A DNA stretch of 64,000 nucleotides from CAVQFB01 sp963711675 (GCA_963711675.1 CAVQFB010000013.1:186001-250000); one strand, 5' to 3'. Positions 1 through 9,842 are shown, numbered from the stretch's first letter. Numbers and translations: made by a program. Notes: generated by a model not told the origin, from the sequence alone.

Positions 1-2151
1 GCTAGCGAGGTGCGGGTCCCCGGAAACGAGTCGGTCGCGTACAACGAAGCGGTGTTCCGAATCCTGCTAGACGGCAAGCTCGCATTCGAGCGCGGACTGA
101 GTCGGCCCCAGCCCCCTTTGGAGTTTTCACTGCCGTTGTCTGGTGCCAGAGAAATCACGATTCTGTCGAGAGCGAGCGCCGCCGACGTGACATTTAGCCT
201 GCTCCGACCACAATTCTCAGGCTCAACTCCAGCCGGAGGTTCGTGGTTTCTTCCGGTTTCCGGATCCGGATACGTCGATTGCACGCCCATGTCACGTCAG
301 GCTGTAATAGGGGCATTTTTTCCGGGAGAGACAGTTCCTATCACGGCTAGCTTCGCCGGCCAGGCTACCGAAGCCACCGTCACACTGGAATTTACCCCTG
401 ACGACACTAACTCCCAGCCCGTCGCGGCCCGCCTGCCCGTTCGCCTTGCCGCTGTGAGCAACGGCGTCGTCCACGGCACCGCCAATTGGCGCGCACCAAA
501 CTATCAAGGTCCCGCCAAGCTGACTGTCGATGAAGCGGTAAACGGGTTGCATGTCTTTCATCAGGAACTGCGAGTCGCTGTCATTCCTTCCGTCGACCTT
601 TCCCGGATCTCTAATTCGTCTTTCGGAGTACACATCTCCGGTTCTGGTTTTCCCCTCGTCTGGGATGAATTTGCCTATATCTGGGGTGCGAAGTGGGGAC
701 GGTTGTTTGTGCGTTGGCCAGTGCTGGAGCCGTCACACGGCCAGTTCGATTTTTCGCGCATCGATGCTCTTGTAGGACTTTACCAAGCGCAGAACATGCA
801 GATACTGGTTGCGCTTGGCGAAGACTCACCCGCATGGGCCGGAGTCCCGGGAACGCCGAGCTACATGGAAGATTGGAAAAACTATATCGCTGCGGTGGTG
901 AAGCGTTTTGCCGGCAAAGTCGAATACTGGGATGTTTTCAACGAGGTTGATAGCAAATACGGCAGCATAAAAGGGGAGTCCAACTGGGACATCGAGGTTC
1001 TGCGCGCAGCGCTGCAGACGATTCACGCCGCCGATCCTGCGGCGAAAACGGTTTGCTGCTCCACCGGGTCGAGCGGCTGGCTGCAATACGATAAGCGCAT
1101 TTTCGATGCTGGCCTTCTGAATGGAATCGACATTCTCTCCCTGCATCCCTACAGCCCATTTGCGCCAGAGAGGAAGAGCGGGCTCTATTCTTACGTCGAC
1201 GCGGTGCAAGCTCCTCGCGACCTTGCTCGATCGTACGGGGCCTCCAAGCCCATTTGGTCCACCGAGGCCAACTGGATTATCGGACCGGCGGGGAACCCGA
1301 CCGTCACCGCGCCAGGTATAAACGAGAAGACGCAAGCCGAATATGTCGCGCGCGTAAATCTGATCTCTTTCGCTTCCGCAGTTCCCTACTTTCTTCACGC
1401 ACCCTTTGTGACGGGAATTCACCCCCAGGTTCAATTGGAAACCCTGGCCGCTTATGCTGCCATGACCTCACTCCTGTCCGGGTCCGGCAAGAGCACGATG
1501 TTGTCTGGCGGCCCGGATCTGTGGGGATTCTACAGTGCTAAAGGGAACAACTATGTGGGTGCGCTTTGGAGCACCGTACCCGGAAGTCAGGTTCGCCTGA
1601 GCGCCAACAAGCTGAGTTTTCTCGATATGTACGGGAACTCCCTGCGCCTGGACTCTGACTCCATTGCCCTGGGGCCGGAGCCGATTTACTTTCTCAGTTC
1701 TTCGGCCCCACAGTTTCAGACTCTGCGACAAGCCGAGGCTCTGCACTGGAGACCTGTCGCACCCCCGGCTCGTTGGGCCTGCAGCAGCAGTTCCCGCTGC
1801 TTTCCGCTGGGAGCCGGCGGAATGCATGTGGTCAGTTCGCCTTCGAAGTACGCCTACCAGTTGACTTCCCCATCGGTAGACGTAAGTCCTCAGCCCTGCC
1901 AAACGGTTCGCATCAAAGTGAATTTGAAACAGGGAGCCGCAGGAGTCTTTGCCGTCGACGATGCCAGCAAGAAGATACTGGGCAAAGTGGCCTATGCCAA
2001 CTTTGTTCCCGACGGGCAAGCTCACGAAATCGATTTCAATTTCAATACCAGCTCCGCGACGGCCATCAGGCTAATCGTGGCCAACGCAAACGCACAGGAT
2101 TCGGTCTCCGATTTCTATCTGTCAGACCCTGCCACGGCGAATTGTCAATGA
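1..2151 (+). CDS. Clan-A (GH39/GH5-like) glycoside hydrolase, 5'-truncated by the window edge
   Basis: The reading frame is open to base 1, so the true start lies upstream; the GTG at 10 is only the first in-window candidate. Numbering from there, a (beta/alpha)8 region spans about residues 205-480. It carries the signature W-D-V-F-N-E, with putative acid/base Glu at about 312, and W-S-T-E-A-N, with putative nucleophile Glu at about 419. This is the clan GH-A pattern, closest in layout to GH39. About 200 residues of beta-rich sequence precede the barrel and about 230 follow it (possible carbohydrate-binding or beta-sandwich modules, with a Cys-containing tail). Inferred role: cleaving or trimming the extracellular polysaccharide made by the downstream locus. 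Its stop overlaps the next ATG (ATGA), so the two genes are probably translationally coupled. The exact GH family and substrate cannot be told by eye. Confidence 0.75.
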   Translation, partial: ASEVRVPGNESVAYNEAVFRILLDGKLAFERGLSRPQPPLEFSLPLSGAREITILSRASAADVTFSLLRPQFSGSTPAGGSWFLPVSGSGYVDCTPMSRQAVIGAFFPGETVPITASFAGQATEATVTLEFTPDDTNSQPVAARLPVRLAAVSNGVVHGTANWRAPNYQGPAKLTVDEAVNGLHVFHQELRVAVIPSVDLSRISNSSFGVHISGSGFPLVWDEFAYIWGAKWGRLFVRWPVLEPSHGQFDFSRIDALVGLYQAQNMQILVALGEDSPAWAGVPGTPSYMEDWKNYIAAVVKRFAGKVEYWDVFNEVDSKYGSIKGESNWDIEVLRAALQTIHAADPAAKTVCCSTGSSGWLQYDKRIFDAGLLNGIDILSLHPYSPFAPERKSGLYSYVDAVQAPRDLARSYGASKPIWSTEANWIIGPAGNPTVTAPGINEKTQAEYVARVNLISFASAVPYFLHAPFVTGIHPQVQLETLAAYAAMTSLLSGSGKSTMLSGGPDLWGFYSAKGNNYVGALWSTVPGSQVRLSANKLSFLDMYGNSLRLDSDSIALGPEPIYFLSSSAPQFQTLRQAEALHWRPVAPPARWACSSSSRCFPLGAGGMHVVSSPSKYAYQLTSPSVDVSPQPCQTVRIKVNLKQGAAGVFAVDDASKKILGKVAYANFVPDGQAHEIDFNFNTSSATAIRLIVANANAQDSVSDFYLSDPATANCQ

Positions 2152-3392
2152 GCGCTTCGAACAATTCCGCCGGTACCATCGCAAGTGCGCGGCGGCAATT
2201 GCAGCGCTTCGCCGAGGGCAGCGATTGGGCCGGTTTTGAACCTTATGATCTGCTGAATTCACCCTACCTGACAGGAAAGTGGGTAAGAGTATCGATTCCT
2301 GCCGTAGCCCTCATTCAGTTCGGCAGGCGGTTTGCCGGATTGCGCGCGCGTCGCTGGCTGCAGGTGCCGGCAAGCCACAATCCCAAAGCACTGGGTCTTT
2401 TTCTGGCAGGTTATTGTGACGCCTCGGCTCCTGACGAAACGTATTTGGGTCAGGTGTCGCAACTGAAAGAAATGCTGCGAGCTTTAATGAGTCCCGGTGA
2501 ACCCTTTCACTGCTGGGGCTACGACTGGGATTTCGTTTCTCTTCGCGGAAGTGTTTTGAACAAATTCAGCCCGAATTGTGTCGCGACGTGTTTTTGCGCC
2601 GAGGCTTTGCTGGACGTCGGCGAGACCTACGGCGACCCCGAAGCCGTTAGCATGGCCGAATCGGCAGGTCAGTTTCTGGTGCGCCGCTTGAATCGCTCGG
2701 TCGAGACGCCGCGACATGTCTGCTTCAGCTACACGCCTCAAAATCGGACCCGGATTTTTAACAGCAGTGCCCTGGCCGGAGCTCTGCTCACCCGTCTAGG
2801 CGTGCGAAATCGGAACCTCGAGTATCTGGACCTTGCTCGTCGGGCCATGCAGTACCTTGTAGACCGGCAGAAAAACGATGGATCCTGGCCGTACGGCGAG
2901 GGCCGTTGGCAAAAATGGGTGGACGGATTTCATACGGGATACAACCTTTGCGCCCTGCTGCAGTATGCGAACCTCACCGGCGATCATTCCTTCGATCCGG
3001 CGCTGGACCGCGGATACAAGTTCTACAAGGAGGTCCTGGTATGTGACGATGGGACTCCCAAGTATGGTCGCAATCGTACCTATCCCATCGACATTCACGC
3101 CTGCTCCCAGGCCATCCTTACCTTCTGTGCCTTTTTAGATCGTGATCCTGAAGCGTCGGCTTTGGCCCAAGGCGCCGCGTCCTGGACTCTCCGCAACATG
3201 CGATCGGCCGAGGGAACGTTCTTCTATCAACGCCACCGCTTGTGGACCAATCGCACTCCATACATGCGCTGGGGACAGGCATGGATGTTTCGAGCACTGG
3301 CGCGATTGGAGCGAATTCTTACTTCCGCCGATCGCGGGATGCGTGGCTCACAGCCGGCTTTATCAACTGCAGTGAAAGTTCAAACCGCCTAG
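2148..3392 (+). CDS. VpsJ-like polysaccharide biosynthesis protein (alpha/alpha-barrel, squalene-cyclase-like repeats)
   Basis: A protein of 414 residues. The start is the ATG at 2148, which overlaps the stop of the glycosidase by four bases. The frame is open further upstream, but that part is antiparallel-looking shadow sequence inside the glycosidase. The protein is soluble and alpha-helical, with Q-K-N-D-G-S-W (about residue 243) and similar aromatic repeats found in (alpha/alpha)6 toroid proteins such as prenyltransferases, squalene cyclases and some glycan-acting enzymes. Proteins of this kind in exopolysaccharide clusters are often labelled VpsJ; no catalytic activity is established. 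The position between a glycosidase and asparagine synthase in a glycan operon supports a role in polysaccharide assembly or modification. The function is inferred only. Confidence 0.7.
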   Translation: MSASNNSAGTIASARRQLQRFAEGSDWAGFEPYDLLNSPYLTGKWVRVSIPAVALIQFGRRFAGLRARRWLQVPASHNPKALGLFLAGYCDASAPDETYLGQVSQLKEMLRALMSPGEPFHCWGYDWDFVSLRGSVLNKFSPNCVATCFCAEALLDVGETYGDPEAVSMAESAGQFLVRRLNRSVETPRHVCFSYTPQNRTRIFNSSALAGALLTRLGVRNRNLEYLDLARRAMQYLVDRQKNDGSWPYGEGRWQKWVDGFHTGYNLCALLQYANLTGDHSFDPALDRGYKFYKEVLVCDDGTPKYGRNRTYPIDIHACSQAILTFCAFLDRDPEASALAQGAASWTLRNMRSAEGTFFYQRHRLWTNRTPYMRWGQAWMFRALARLERILTSADRGMRGSQPALSTAVKVQTA

Positions 3393-3404
3393 GAACAATC
3401 GACC

Positions 3405-5390
3405 ATGTGTGGCATTGCCGGAATGGCTGGAACAGCCGACGAGTTTTTGCTGGGCGAAATGCTTTCGCGCATCCGCCACCGTGGTCCCGACGATACGGGA
3501 ATCTATGCCACTGCCCGCAATCACCCCGGCGAGCGCGTCGCCATTGGCAACAATCGCCTCAGCATCCTCGACCTGAGCAGCGCAGGCCACCAACCCATGG
3601 CCAATGAGGATAAGAGCATATGGGTGGCTTATAATGGCGAGATCTACAACTTTGCGGACTTGCGGCAGGAACTGTTGCATGCCGGTCATCAACTCCAGTC
3701 TCGCACTGACACTGAGGTTCTACCTCATCTGTACGAGGAGCTCGGGCCCGCCATGGTGAATCGCCTCAATGGTATCTTCGCGTTCGCGCTTTGGGACGCA
3801 AAATCAGAGCAACTCTGGCTCTTCCGCGACCGCATGGGTGTCAAGCCGCTTTACTACGCGCAAGCTGGTAGCCGCATGTACTTTGCTTCCGAAATCAAGG
3901 CTCTGCTCGCATGCCCGGAAATCGAGCCGCAACTCGACGTCGAGGCTGTTCCCGAATATTTGGCGATGCTGTACGTCTCGAATCCAGGCACCATGTTCAA
4001 GGGGATCTTCAAGCTGCCTCCAGGACACCGGCTGTTGTGGGAAAAAGGCAGAATTACGGTTGAGCCATACTGGAACATGCGTTTCGAGCCCGCGACGACC
4101 GCCTCGGAGCCCGAGCTCGCAAACGAGTTTCACGAGCTCATGGTCGCAACCACTCGCCGCCAACTGATCAGCGATGTGCCGGTCGGCTTCTTTCTGAGTG
4201 GTGGCCTCGACTCGAGCACGCTCGTAGCCTGTGCAGCGCAGTCTGGAATGTCCGAACTGCGCTGTTACAGCATTGCCTTCCGTCGTGAACACGGGAAATT
4301 GGAACAATCGCAGGACGACTCGCGTTTCGCCCGCCTTGTCGCAGATCAATTCGGCGCCGACTTTCGGGAGGTCGTGGTGGAACCGGACGTGGCTGCGCTG
4401 CTGCCGAAAGTGGTTTGGCACTTGGACGAACCTGTCGCCGATCACGCAGCCATCGCCACGTATCTGCTGTGCAGTACCGCAAAGCCTGAAGTGACCGTCT
4501 TACTAAGCGGCCAGGGAGCTGACGAGATCTTTGGCGGTTATCGTGTCCACATGGCACATCGCACGGCCCGGTACCTGGCAACAATTCCAGGTCCTCTCCG
4601 CGATGTTCTGGCCGGGAAGTTGATCCCTTTCATGGAGAGACACAGCTCTCACATTCCCTTTGTCCATCAAGGACTGTTACTCGCAGCTTGCCGCTTCTCC
4701 CACTTAATGAATCGAGCCGCTTCCCTGCCGGATAGCACGCGGTATCCTTTCCTGCGCAGCTACTTTACCTCCGACATGCTGGGTTCCCTTCTCTCTCCCG
4801 ATGTTGGAGGTACTCTGAAGCGCGAACCGGCGGCCCGCCTGATGAAGCATCTCACCGATTCCGCAGCCGAGGATTCGCTAAATCAACTCCTATACGCTGA
4901 CTGTAAGACCTTCCTCCCGGACCTGAATCTTGCTTATTCCGATAAACTGAGCATGGCTTGCTCAATTGAGTTGCGCGTGCCGTTCCTGGACAACGAAATT
5001 GTGGATTTCGCACTCCGTCTACCGCCAAAGTTCAAGATCAAGGGGCTAACGCAAAAGTACATTCCTCGCAGAGCGTTCCGCCACGAGCTTCCTGCTTCGG
5101 TTCTGAAGCGACGGAAGGCGGGATTTGGCCTGCCCATCCGTTCCTGGTTGCGCACTGACTTGCAGGAGATGGTGCACGACTTACTATCGGAGAAGAGAGT
5201 CAGAGAACGAGGCCTGTTTCAGCCTGCTGCCGTAGCTCAGCTGATTCATGAGAATGAGAGCGGACAGCAGGACCACAGCTTGCGCTTGTGGGCCCTGCTC
5301 ACACTGGAGTTGTGGCAGCAGACTTTTCTCGATTCCCCTGCTCTGGTGGAATCCAGCACTGATCCCCGCGGAGAGGTCGCACGAACGTGA
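3405..5390 (+). CDS. asnB: Asparagine synthase (glutamine-hydrolysing), glycan-cluster type
   Basis: A protein of 661 residues starting M-C-G-I-A-G, so Cys2 becomes the N-terminal nucleophile of the class II glutaminase domain (about residues 1-210). The synthetase domain follows with the pyrophosphatase loop S-G-G-L-D-S-S at 265-271. The domain order and length are normal for AsnB. It would convert aspartate, glutamine and ATP into asparagine. Paralogues in exopolysaccharide clusters probably amidate a sugar carboxylate or another acceptor instead; the setting here (DUF354, sugar transferases) fits that, but the substrate is inference. It starts 12 nt after the VpsJ-like gene and its stop overlaps the next start (GTGA), so it is part of one operon. 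Confidence 0.92.
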   Translation: MCGIAGMAGTADEFLLGEMLSRIRHRGPDDTGIYATARNHPGERVAIGNNRLSILDLSSAGHQPMANEDKSIWVAYNGEIYNFADLRQELLHAGHQLQSRTDTEVLPHLYEELGPAMVNRLNGIFAFALWDAKSEQLWLFRDRMGVKPLYYAQAGSRMYFASEIKALLACPEIEPQLDVEAVPEYLAMLYVSNPGTMFKGIFKLPPGHRLLWEKGRITVEPYWNMRFEPATTASEPELANEFHELMVATTRRQLISDVPVGFFLSGGLDSSTLVACAAQSGMSELRCYSIAFRREHGKLEQSQDDSRFARLVADQFGADFREVVVEPDVAALLPKVVWHLDEPVADHAAIATYLLCSTAKPEVTVLLSGQGADEIFGGYRVHMAHRTARYLATIPGPLRDVLAGKLIPFMERHSSHIPFVHQGLLLAACRFSHLMNRAASLPDSTRYPFLRSYFTSDMLGSLLSPDVGGTLKREPAARLMKHLTDSAAEDSLNQLLYADCKTFLPDLNLAYSDKLSMACSIELRVPFLDNEIVDFALRLPPKFKIKGLTQKYIPRRAFRHELPASVLKRRKAGFGLPIRSWLRTDLQEMVHDLLSEKRVRERGLFQPAAVAQLIHENESGQQDHSLRLWALLTLELWQQTFLDSPALVESSTDPRGEVART

Positions 5391-6468
5391 AGCTCTGGAT
5401 TGATCTCGACAATTCTCCGCATGTCCTTTTTTTTGCTCCAATCATTCGAAAGTTGGAGCAAGACGGCGCAGAAGTCATTGTGACTGTCCGTTCGTTCTCT
5501 CAGACCGAAGAGTTGGCCTTGGCGCACGGTTTGAAATTCAAGACCATCGGTGCACACAACACTCCTCGCCTCTTCGTCAGTCGGGCTGCCGCCGCATTGC
5601 GTCGGGCGCGACAACTCGTGCGTTACATCCGCGAGTTGCACCCGGATGTCGCTATCAGTCATGGCTCTCGTGGGATGGTGCTGGCTGCCTGGATGCTAGG
5701 CATCCCCAGCATGACGATGTACGACTATGAGTTCGTTTCTTCCCGCGTCTTCAATCACCTGTCCGCTCGAATCCTGGCTCCGTCGGCAGTAAATCCCGAC
5801 ACGCTATGCGAGCAAGGCCTGCGCATGCGTAAGTTCACGCCCTATCCCGGACTGAAGGAGGAAGTCTACATCTATGATTTTCAGCCCGACCCCTCGGTCC
5901 TTGCTAGACTTGGCTTGGATCCGGAAAAGGTAATCGTGACCTTGAGGCCGGCAGGCGAATGGGCTCACTATCACAACGATCGATCGGAATTGCTGTTTCG
6001 GACTCTAATAGAACGCCTGCGCTCCGAGACTGACGCCCAAGTCGTTGTCTTGCCCCGAACCTTAGAGCAGGGCAAGAAACTTTTTTCGACCTTGGCGGGG
6101 CCGCCGTTCCACGTTGTGGAGCACGCCGTTGACGGACTGAGCCTGATCTGGTTCTCTGATGTGGTCTTCAGCGGGGAGGAACCATGGTACGGGAGGCGGC
6201 GCTTTTGGGGGCTAACGTGTACTCCATCTTCGGAGGTAAACTTGGAAGCGCGGACCGCCTCCTGGCGTCGAACGGTCGCCTGAAACTGATTCGAGATCCC
6301 GAGGAAATTCGAAGTCTGGAATTCACGAAGACAGTGCGCACAGTTTCTCACTCCAATGACAACCGGCAAACCCGGGACTTCATCTATCGAGAGATTATGG
6401 ACTTTGCATATAAAAGATCCGGTGGCTTGAGTGAAGCCCCAAGGGCCCTGCAGAAGACAAATGCGTGA
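5387..6468 (+). CDS. DUF354 family protein (GT-B-like), frameshifted
   Basis: DUF354 proteins have a two-domain GT-B fold related to UDP-GlcNAc 2-epimerase and MurG/LpxB, and occur in archaeal and bacterial glycan clusters; their reaction is unknown. The N-terminal frame starts at a GTG overlapping asnB (K-L-W-I-D-L-D-N-S-P-H-V) and reads correctly to about residue 262 (V-V-F-S-G). It then leaves frame at the G-run 6173-6176 and would end early at 6283. Adding one G gives S-G-G-G-T-M-V-R-E-A-A followed by A-N-V-Y-S-I-F, the conserved nucleotide-sugar-binding part, which is open from 6184 to 6468. The gene is therefore whole apart from one missing base, either a homopolymer error or a recent mutation. 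Restored length is about 360 residues, normal for the family. Confidence 0.8.
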
Positions 6469-6519
6469 TTACAGGCGTCCGCCCCTCATAGGCACAGCAG
6501 AACAAACACGACTGCATCG

Positions 6520-7233
6520 ATGATCTCCCTACCACCGCCTCCCATTGTTGAAAAAACGGCATCGACCGGACTGGAGCCTCGTTCACCTGCCAGTCTCGCC
6601 GGCGCCTTATATCAGGCTTGCAAGCGGGGCTTTGATTTTGCGCTAAGCGGTCTCTTGCTTATTCTGCTCGCTCCTCTTGGGCTGGTGCTTGCAGCATGGA
6701 TCAAACTCGATTCCGATGGTCCGGTCTTCTATGTTCAGTCCGTCGTGGGGCGCCAAGGAACCGAATTCCTCATGTACAAGTTCCGCAGCATGCTTCCGCA
6801 TTCCAGACGCGAAGACCACGCCGCTGACCTGCACCGAAACTTTCTTTCAGGCGGCCCTACGACGGTGGACGACAAGGGCCCCATCTACAAAACGGCTCTT
6901 ACCGACCCCAGCCGGATCACGCGAAGCGGCCGGTTCTTGCGCCGTATCAGCCTCGACGAACTTCCTCAACTCTGGAACGTGTTTCGCGGGGACATGAGCT
7001 TTATCGGTCCACGACCAGCTCTGCCCGAGGAAGCCCGGCTCTACAGCGAATGGCAAAAAGGACGCTTGTGCGTGCGGCCTGGGATCACGGGCCTATACCA
7101 AGTAACTGCCCGCAATCGGGTTCCCATCGAAGATATGATCCGCATAGACATCAACTACATTGCACGGCAATCGATCTGGCTGGACTTTGTGATCCTGCTG
7201 AAGACGCCAGCGGCCATGCTTTCAGGAATCTAA
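6520..7233 (+). CDS. Polyprenyl-phosphate sugar-1-phosphate transferase (monotopic PGT)
   Basis: A protein of 237 residues of the bacterial sugar transferase family. A hydrophobic segment at about 45-65 forms the membrane-anchoring helix, followed by the conserved core: K-F-R-S-M at about 87-91, then L-D-E-L-P-Q-L-W-N-V, M-S-F-I-G-P-R-P and V-R-P-G-I-T-G-L-Y-Q-V. These enzymes move a sugar 1-phosphate from a nucleotide sugar to undecaprenyl phosphate, the first membrane step of glycan repeat assembly. This is the short form with one membrane helix; a long form is encoded at 11180. Two such enzymes suggest two repeat units or alternative first sugars (inference). The sugar specificity is not readable from sequence. 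Confidence 0.9.
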   Translation: MISLPPPPIVEKTASTGLEPRSPASLAGALYQACKRGFDFALSGLLLILLAPLGLVLAAWIKLDSDGPVFYVQSVVGRQGTEFLMYKFRSMLPHSRREDHAADLHRNFLSGGPTTVDDKGPIYKTALTDPSRITRSGRFLRRISLDELPQLWNVFRGDMSFIGPRPALPEEARLYSEWQKGRLCVRPGITGLYQVTARNRVPIEDMIRIDINYIARQSIWLDFVILLKTPAAMLSGI

Positions 7234-7264
7234 GAACAACGTGTTGTCACCAGGGAGAGCACCA

Positions 7265-8314
7265 TTGATTCGAATTGGAGTAATAGGGTGTGGCTATTGG
7301 GGCCCGAACTTGGTCCGGGCACTGAGCGAGACGGCGGGGGCAAGCGTGGTGCGGGTCAGCGATCTCCGCCAGGGACGGCTGGAATTGATCGCACGAAGAC
7401 ATCCCGGCATCGAAACCACGACCCATGCTGATGATATCTTGTCAGATGCCTCAATTGACGCCGTAGTAATTGCAACTCCCCCCGACACTCACCATCGTCT
7501 TGCGCTTGATGCACTCAATCGTGGAAAGCACGTCTTTGTGGAAAAGCCTCTTGCGACCAAGACTGCAGAGGCAGAGCAGATTGTGGAAATGGCCGACCGC
7601 AAGCGGCGCACCCTTCTGGTCGGACACCTCTTTCTGTATCACCCGGCTGTCGTCGAGATCCGATCCCTGCTCGAAAGGGGTGATCTCGGAACCGTGTACT
7701 GCATCTCCAGTACTCGCTGCAATTTAGGTCCTCCGAATACGAACATCGACGTTCTCTGGGATCTGGCACCGCATGACATCTCCATGGTCCTGCACTTCAT
7801 GCGTGATACCCCGATCGAGGTCAGGGCCTACGGGGCATCGTTCACCAACCCGCGTTATGCCGAGACCGTCTTTACCACACTGCGTTTCGGTGACGGTCGC
7901 ATTGCCAATATTCACGCGAGTTGGCTTACCCCGGGAAAAACACGCCTGATGCAACTAATCGGCAGCAAGCGGGTTGTCATCTATGACGACATGCAACAAG
8001 TACAGAAAGTTCAGATATTTGAACCAGGCATCGACAACCGGGTGAATGCCTCTGACAAGGACTCTGCCCCTTTGGGCTTCATGCCTGGCGGAATCTGGTC
8101 TCCGCCTTTGAAAGCTTCTGAGCCATTGCGAGCGGAATGCGAAGACTTCGTGACCAGCATCCAGACAGGTCGTTCGCCCTTAAGCAACGGACCCCGAGCG
8201 CTACAGGTAGTTCGCGTGTTGGAAGCCGCTTCGGATTGTCTCCGTGCAGGAGGGCAGAGTGCTTTCGCCAGTGCTGAATTTGAGTCTCGGGCGGCGGCAG
8301 AAGTTGCGAGGTGA
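7265..8314 (+). CDS. Gfo/Idh/MocA family NAD(P)-dependent sugar oxidoreductase
   Basis: A protein of about 349 residues with an N-terminal Rossmann fold (I-G-V-I-G-C-G-Y-W-G-P-N) and the family E-K-P motif (F-V-E-K-P-L-A) at about residue 93, followed by the alpha/beta C-terminal domain. I chose the TTG at 7265 because AGGGAG lies about seven bases upstream and the Rossmann strand begins immediately; a GTG at 7241 in the same frame would add eight unlikely residues. Members oxidise or reduce sugars or nucleotide sugars (e.g. 3-dehydro sugar formation). In this glycan locus it probably prepares an unusual nucleotide sugar; the substrate is unknown. Confidence 0.88.
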   Translation: MIRIGVIGCGYWGPNLVRALSETAGASVVRVSDLRQGRLELIARRHPGIETTTHADDILSDASIDAVVIATPPDTHHRLALDALNRGKHVFVEKPLATKTAEAEQIVEMADRKRRTLLVGHLFLYHPAVVEIRSLLERGDLGTVYCISSTRCNLGPPNTNIDVLWDLAPHDISMVLHFMRDTPIEVRAYGASFTNPRYAETVFTTLRFGDGRIANIHASWLTPGKTRLMQLIGSKRVVIYDDMQQVQKVQIFEPGIDNRVNASDKDSAPLGFMPGGIWSPPLKASEPLRAECEDFVTSIQTGRSPLSNGPRALQVVRVLEAASDCLRAGGQSAFASAEFESRAAAEVAR

Positions 8315-8688
8315 GTGACTCAAGGGTTACTTCTAATCGAACGTATCCAATTTGGTAACCCACGCATGCGAGGATTGTTATCAGTGCTACGATCATGTTC
8401 GGCGTGAAGGGCATTTTCTCAAACTCGGTGGGCAACCATAGCCGACCAAGGTATCAGGGCCGCTCGCCGAGTGGGCTCCGACCTCGCTCCATCAATAGAT
8501 ATGGTGACCGGAACGGAAATAGACTCAATACACAACTATCGCGAAGCAATTGTGTCGGCTTTGGTTTCCGCGAGAAATTCGCGGGGATCGTGGTCCGGTG
8601 TGGGGCCTAAGGAACAGGTAAGGGTTTTTCATCCTAAGGCTGAGGTCGTATTTACATATCGACCGCGCCCCAACATGGAGAGAAACGA
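8315..8688. other. Intergenic stretch with one doubtful small ORF
   Basis: 374 bases between the oxidoreductase and the epimerase. A GTG-initiated frame at 8471-8692 (73 codons) ends in a four-base overlap with the TTG start of the epimerase, the arrangement seen elsewhere in this locus. I recognise no family, and the composition of the peptide is not convincing. It may be a relic of a lost gene. No clear terminator or promoter is visible. Confidence 0.35.
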
Positions 8689-9807
8689 TTGAAAGTACTA
8701 GTCAGCGGCGGGGCAGGATTCATCGGCTCTCATCTGGCGGACGCCTTGCTGGAACGAAACTACGAAGTTGTTGTCCTGGATAACCTGGAACCTAGGGTAC
8801 ATGGCACAGCAGCCAAGCCTGTGGTGCCTCCCGGTGTCAGGTTGGTGCGGGGGGATGTGCGCGACCGCGAGGCTTGGGCAAAGGCACTGCAAGGCGTCGA
8901 AGTCGTATTTCACCAAGCCGCCTACCAAGACTACATGCCGGACTACAGTACCTTCTTTCATACTAACGTGGTTGGAACCTCCTTGCTGTTTGAAGTAATT
9001 CGTCAGTCCCGCCTCAATGTCCGAAAAGTAGTCGTGGCTTCTTCACAGGCAGTGTATGGCGAAGGCCAATATCAATGCGGAGCCCACGGTGTGGTACTGC
9101 CTCCGGCTCGAGACTCACGGCAGATGCAGCAGGGTCGGTGGGAACTCTCTTGCCCCAAATGTGGTGGACCTCTTCAAGCGTTGCTCTTGCGCGAGGAATT
9201 TCCCAATCCCTTCAATCAGTATGCGCTCTCGAAGTTCTCACAGGAATTGGCAGCAATTCGCCTTGGACGCGCGATTGGGGTGCCAAGCGTGGCCTTGCGT
9301 TACTCGATTACTCAGGGCCCTCGACAGTCTTTGCTGAACCAGTATTCCGGTATCCTGCGCATTTTCTTGTGGCGCATAAAAGCCGGACACCCCGTTTGCA
9401 TATACGAGGATGGACTTCAAACCAGGGATTTTGTGCATGTAAAAGACGTGGTCGAGGCGAATTTGAGGGTATTGGACAGTGAAGCTGCTAACTACGAGGC
9501 ATTCAACGTCGGAAGCGGACGGCGAACGACAGTTCTAGACTATGTTCACCGCCTCGCTGGCAAGCTGGGCGTTGAGGTTGAGCTCAGAATGCAAGGAGAA
9601 TTTCGCGAAGGGGACAACCGGCACAGCGTTTCCAGTATCGATAAGCTCAGTACCTTGGGTTGGTCGCCACGTTTCGACCTGGGTCAAATTATGGATGACT
9701 TCCTGGTTTGGATCGACAAGCTCGGAGCTCTGCCCTTGGGCGTTCCCGATGCCGACCAGCTCATGCGAGCTGGCGGTGTCGTGCTGATCGCCAACGGGAG
9801 TCGATAG
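8689..9807 (+). CDS. NAD-dependent nucleotide-sugar epimerase with Cys/His insert (dTDP-L-rhamnose 4-epimerase-like)
   Basis: A 372-residue extended short-chain dehydrogenase/reductase. It shows G-G-A-G-F-I-G-S-H near the N-terminus, S-S-Q-A-V-Y-G in the active site and Y-A-L-S-K (Y-x3-K) at about 175-180. Unlike ordinary GalE, it carries a roughly 40-residue insert after V-Y-G-E-G with C-G-A-H-G at about 130 and C-P-K-C-G at about 155, a zinc-ribbon-like set of three Cys and one His. I recall similar inserts in the WbiB-type dTDP-L-rhamnose 4-epimerases that make dTDP-L-talose; identity with that group is a suggestion. The TTG start has GGAGAG at a good distance. It lies in the glycan locus just before gmhA. 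Confidence 0.85.
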   Translation: MKVLVSGGAGFIGSHLADALLERNYEVVVLDNLEPRVHGTAAKPVVPPGVRLVRGDVRDREAWAKALQGVEVVFHQAAYQDYMPDYSTFFHTNVVGTSLLFEVIRQSRLNVRKVVVASSQAVYGEGQYQCGAHGVVLPPARDSRQMQQGRWELSCPKCGGPLQALLLREEFPNPFNQYALSKFSQELAAIRLGRAIGVPSVALRYSITQGPRQSLLNQYSGILRIFLWRIKAGHPVCIYEDGLQTRDFVHVKDVVEANLRVLDSEAANYEAFNVGSGRRTTVLDYVHRLAGKLGVEVELRMQGEFREGDNRHSVSSIDKLSTLGWSPRFDLGQIMDDFLVWIDKLGALPLGVPDADQLMRAGGVVLIANGSR

Positions 9808-9842
9808 GCGGTCACCACAAACTAAAGAGAGAAGAGAAGAGG

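Noticed and set aside
8079..8435. Minus-strand 118-codon ORF beginning with a hydrophobic segment
   Set aside because: Most of it is antisense to the Gfo/Idh/MocA gene; no family and no signal other than a few hydrophobic residues.
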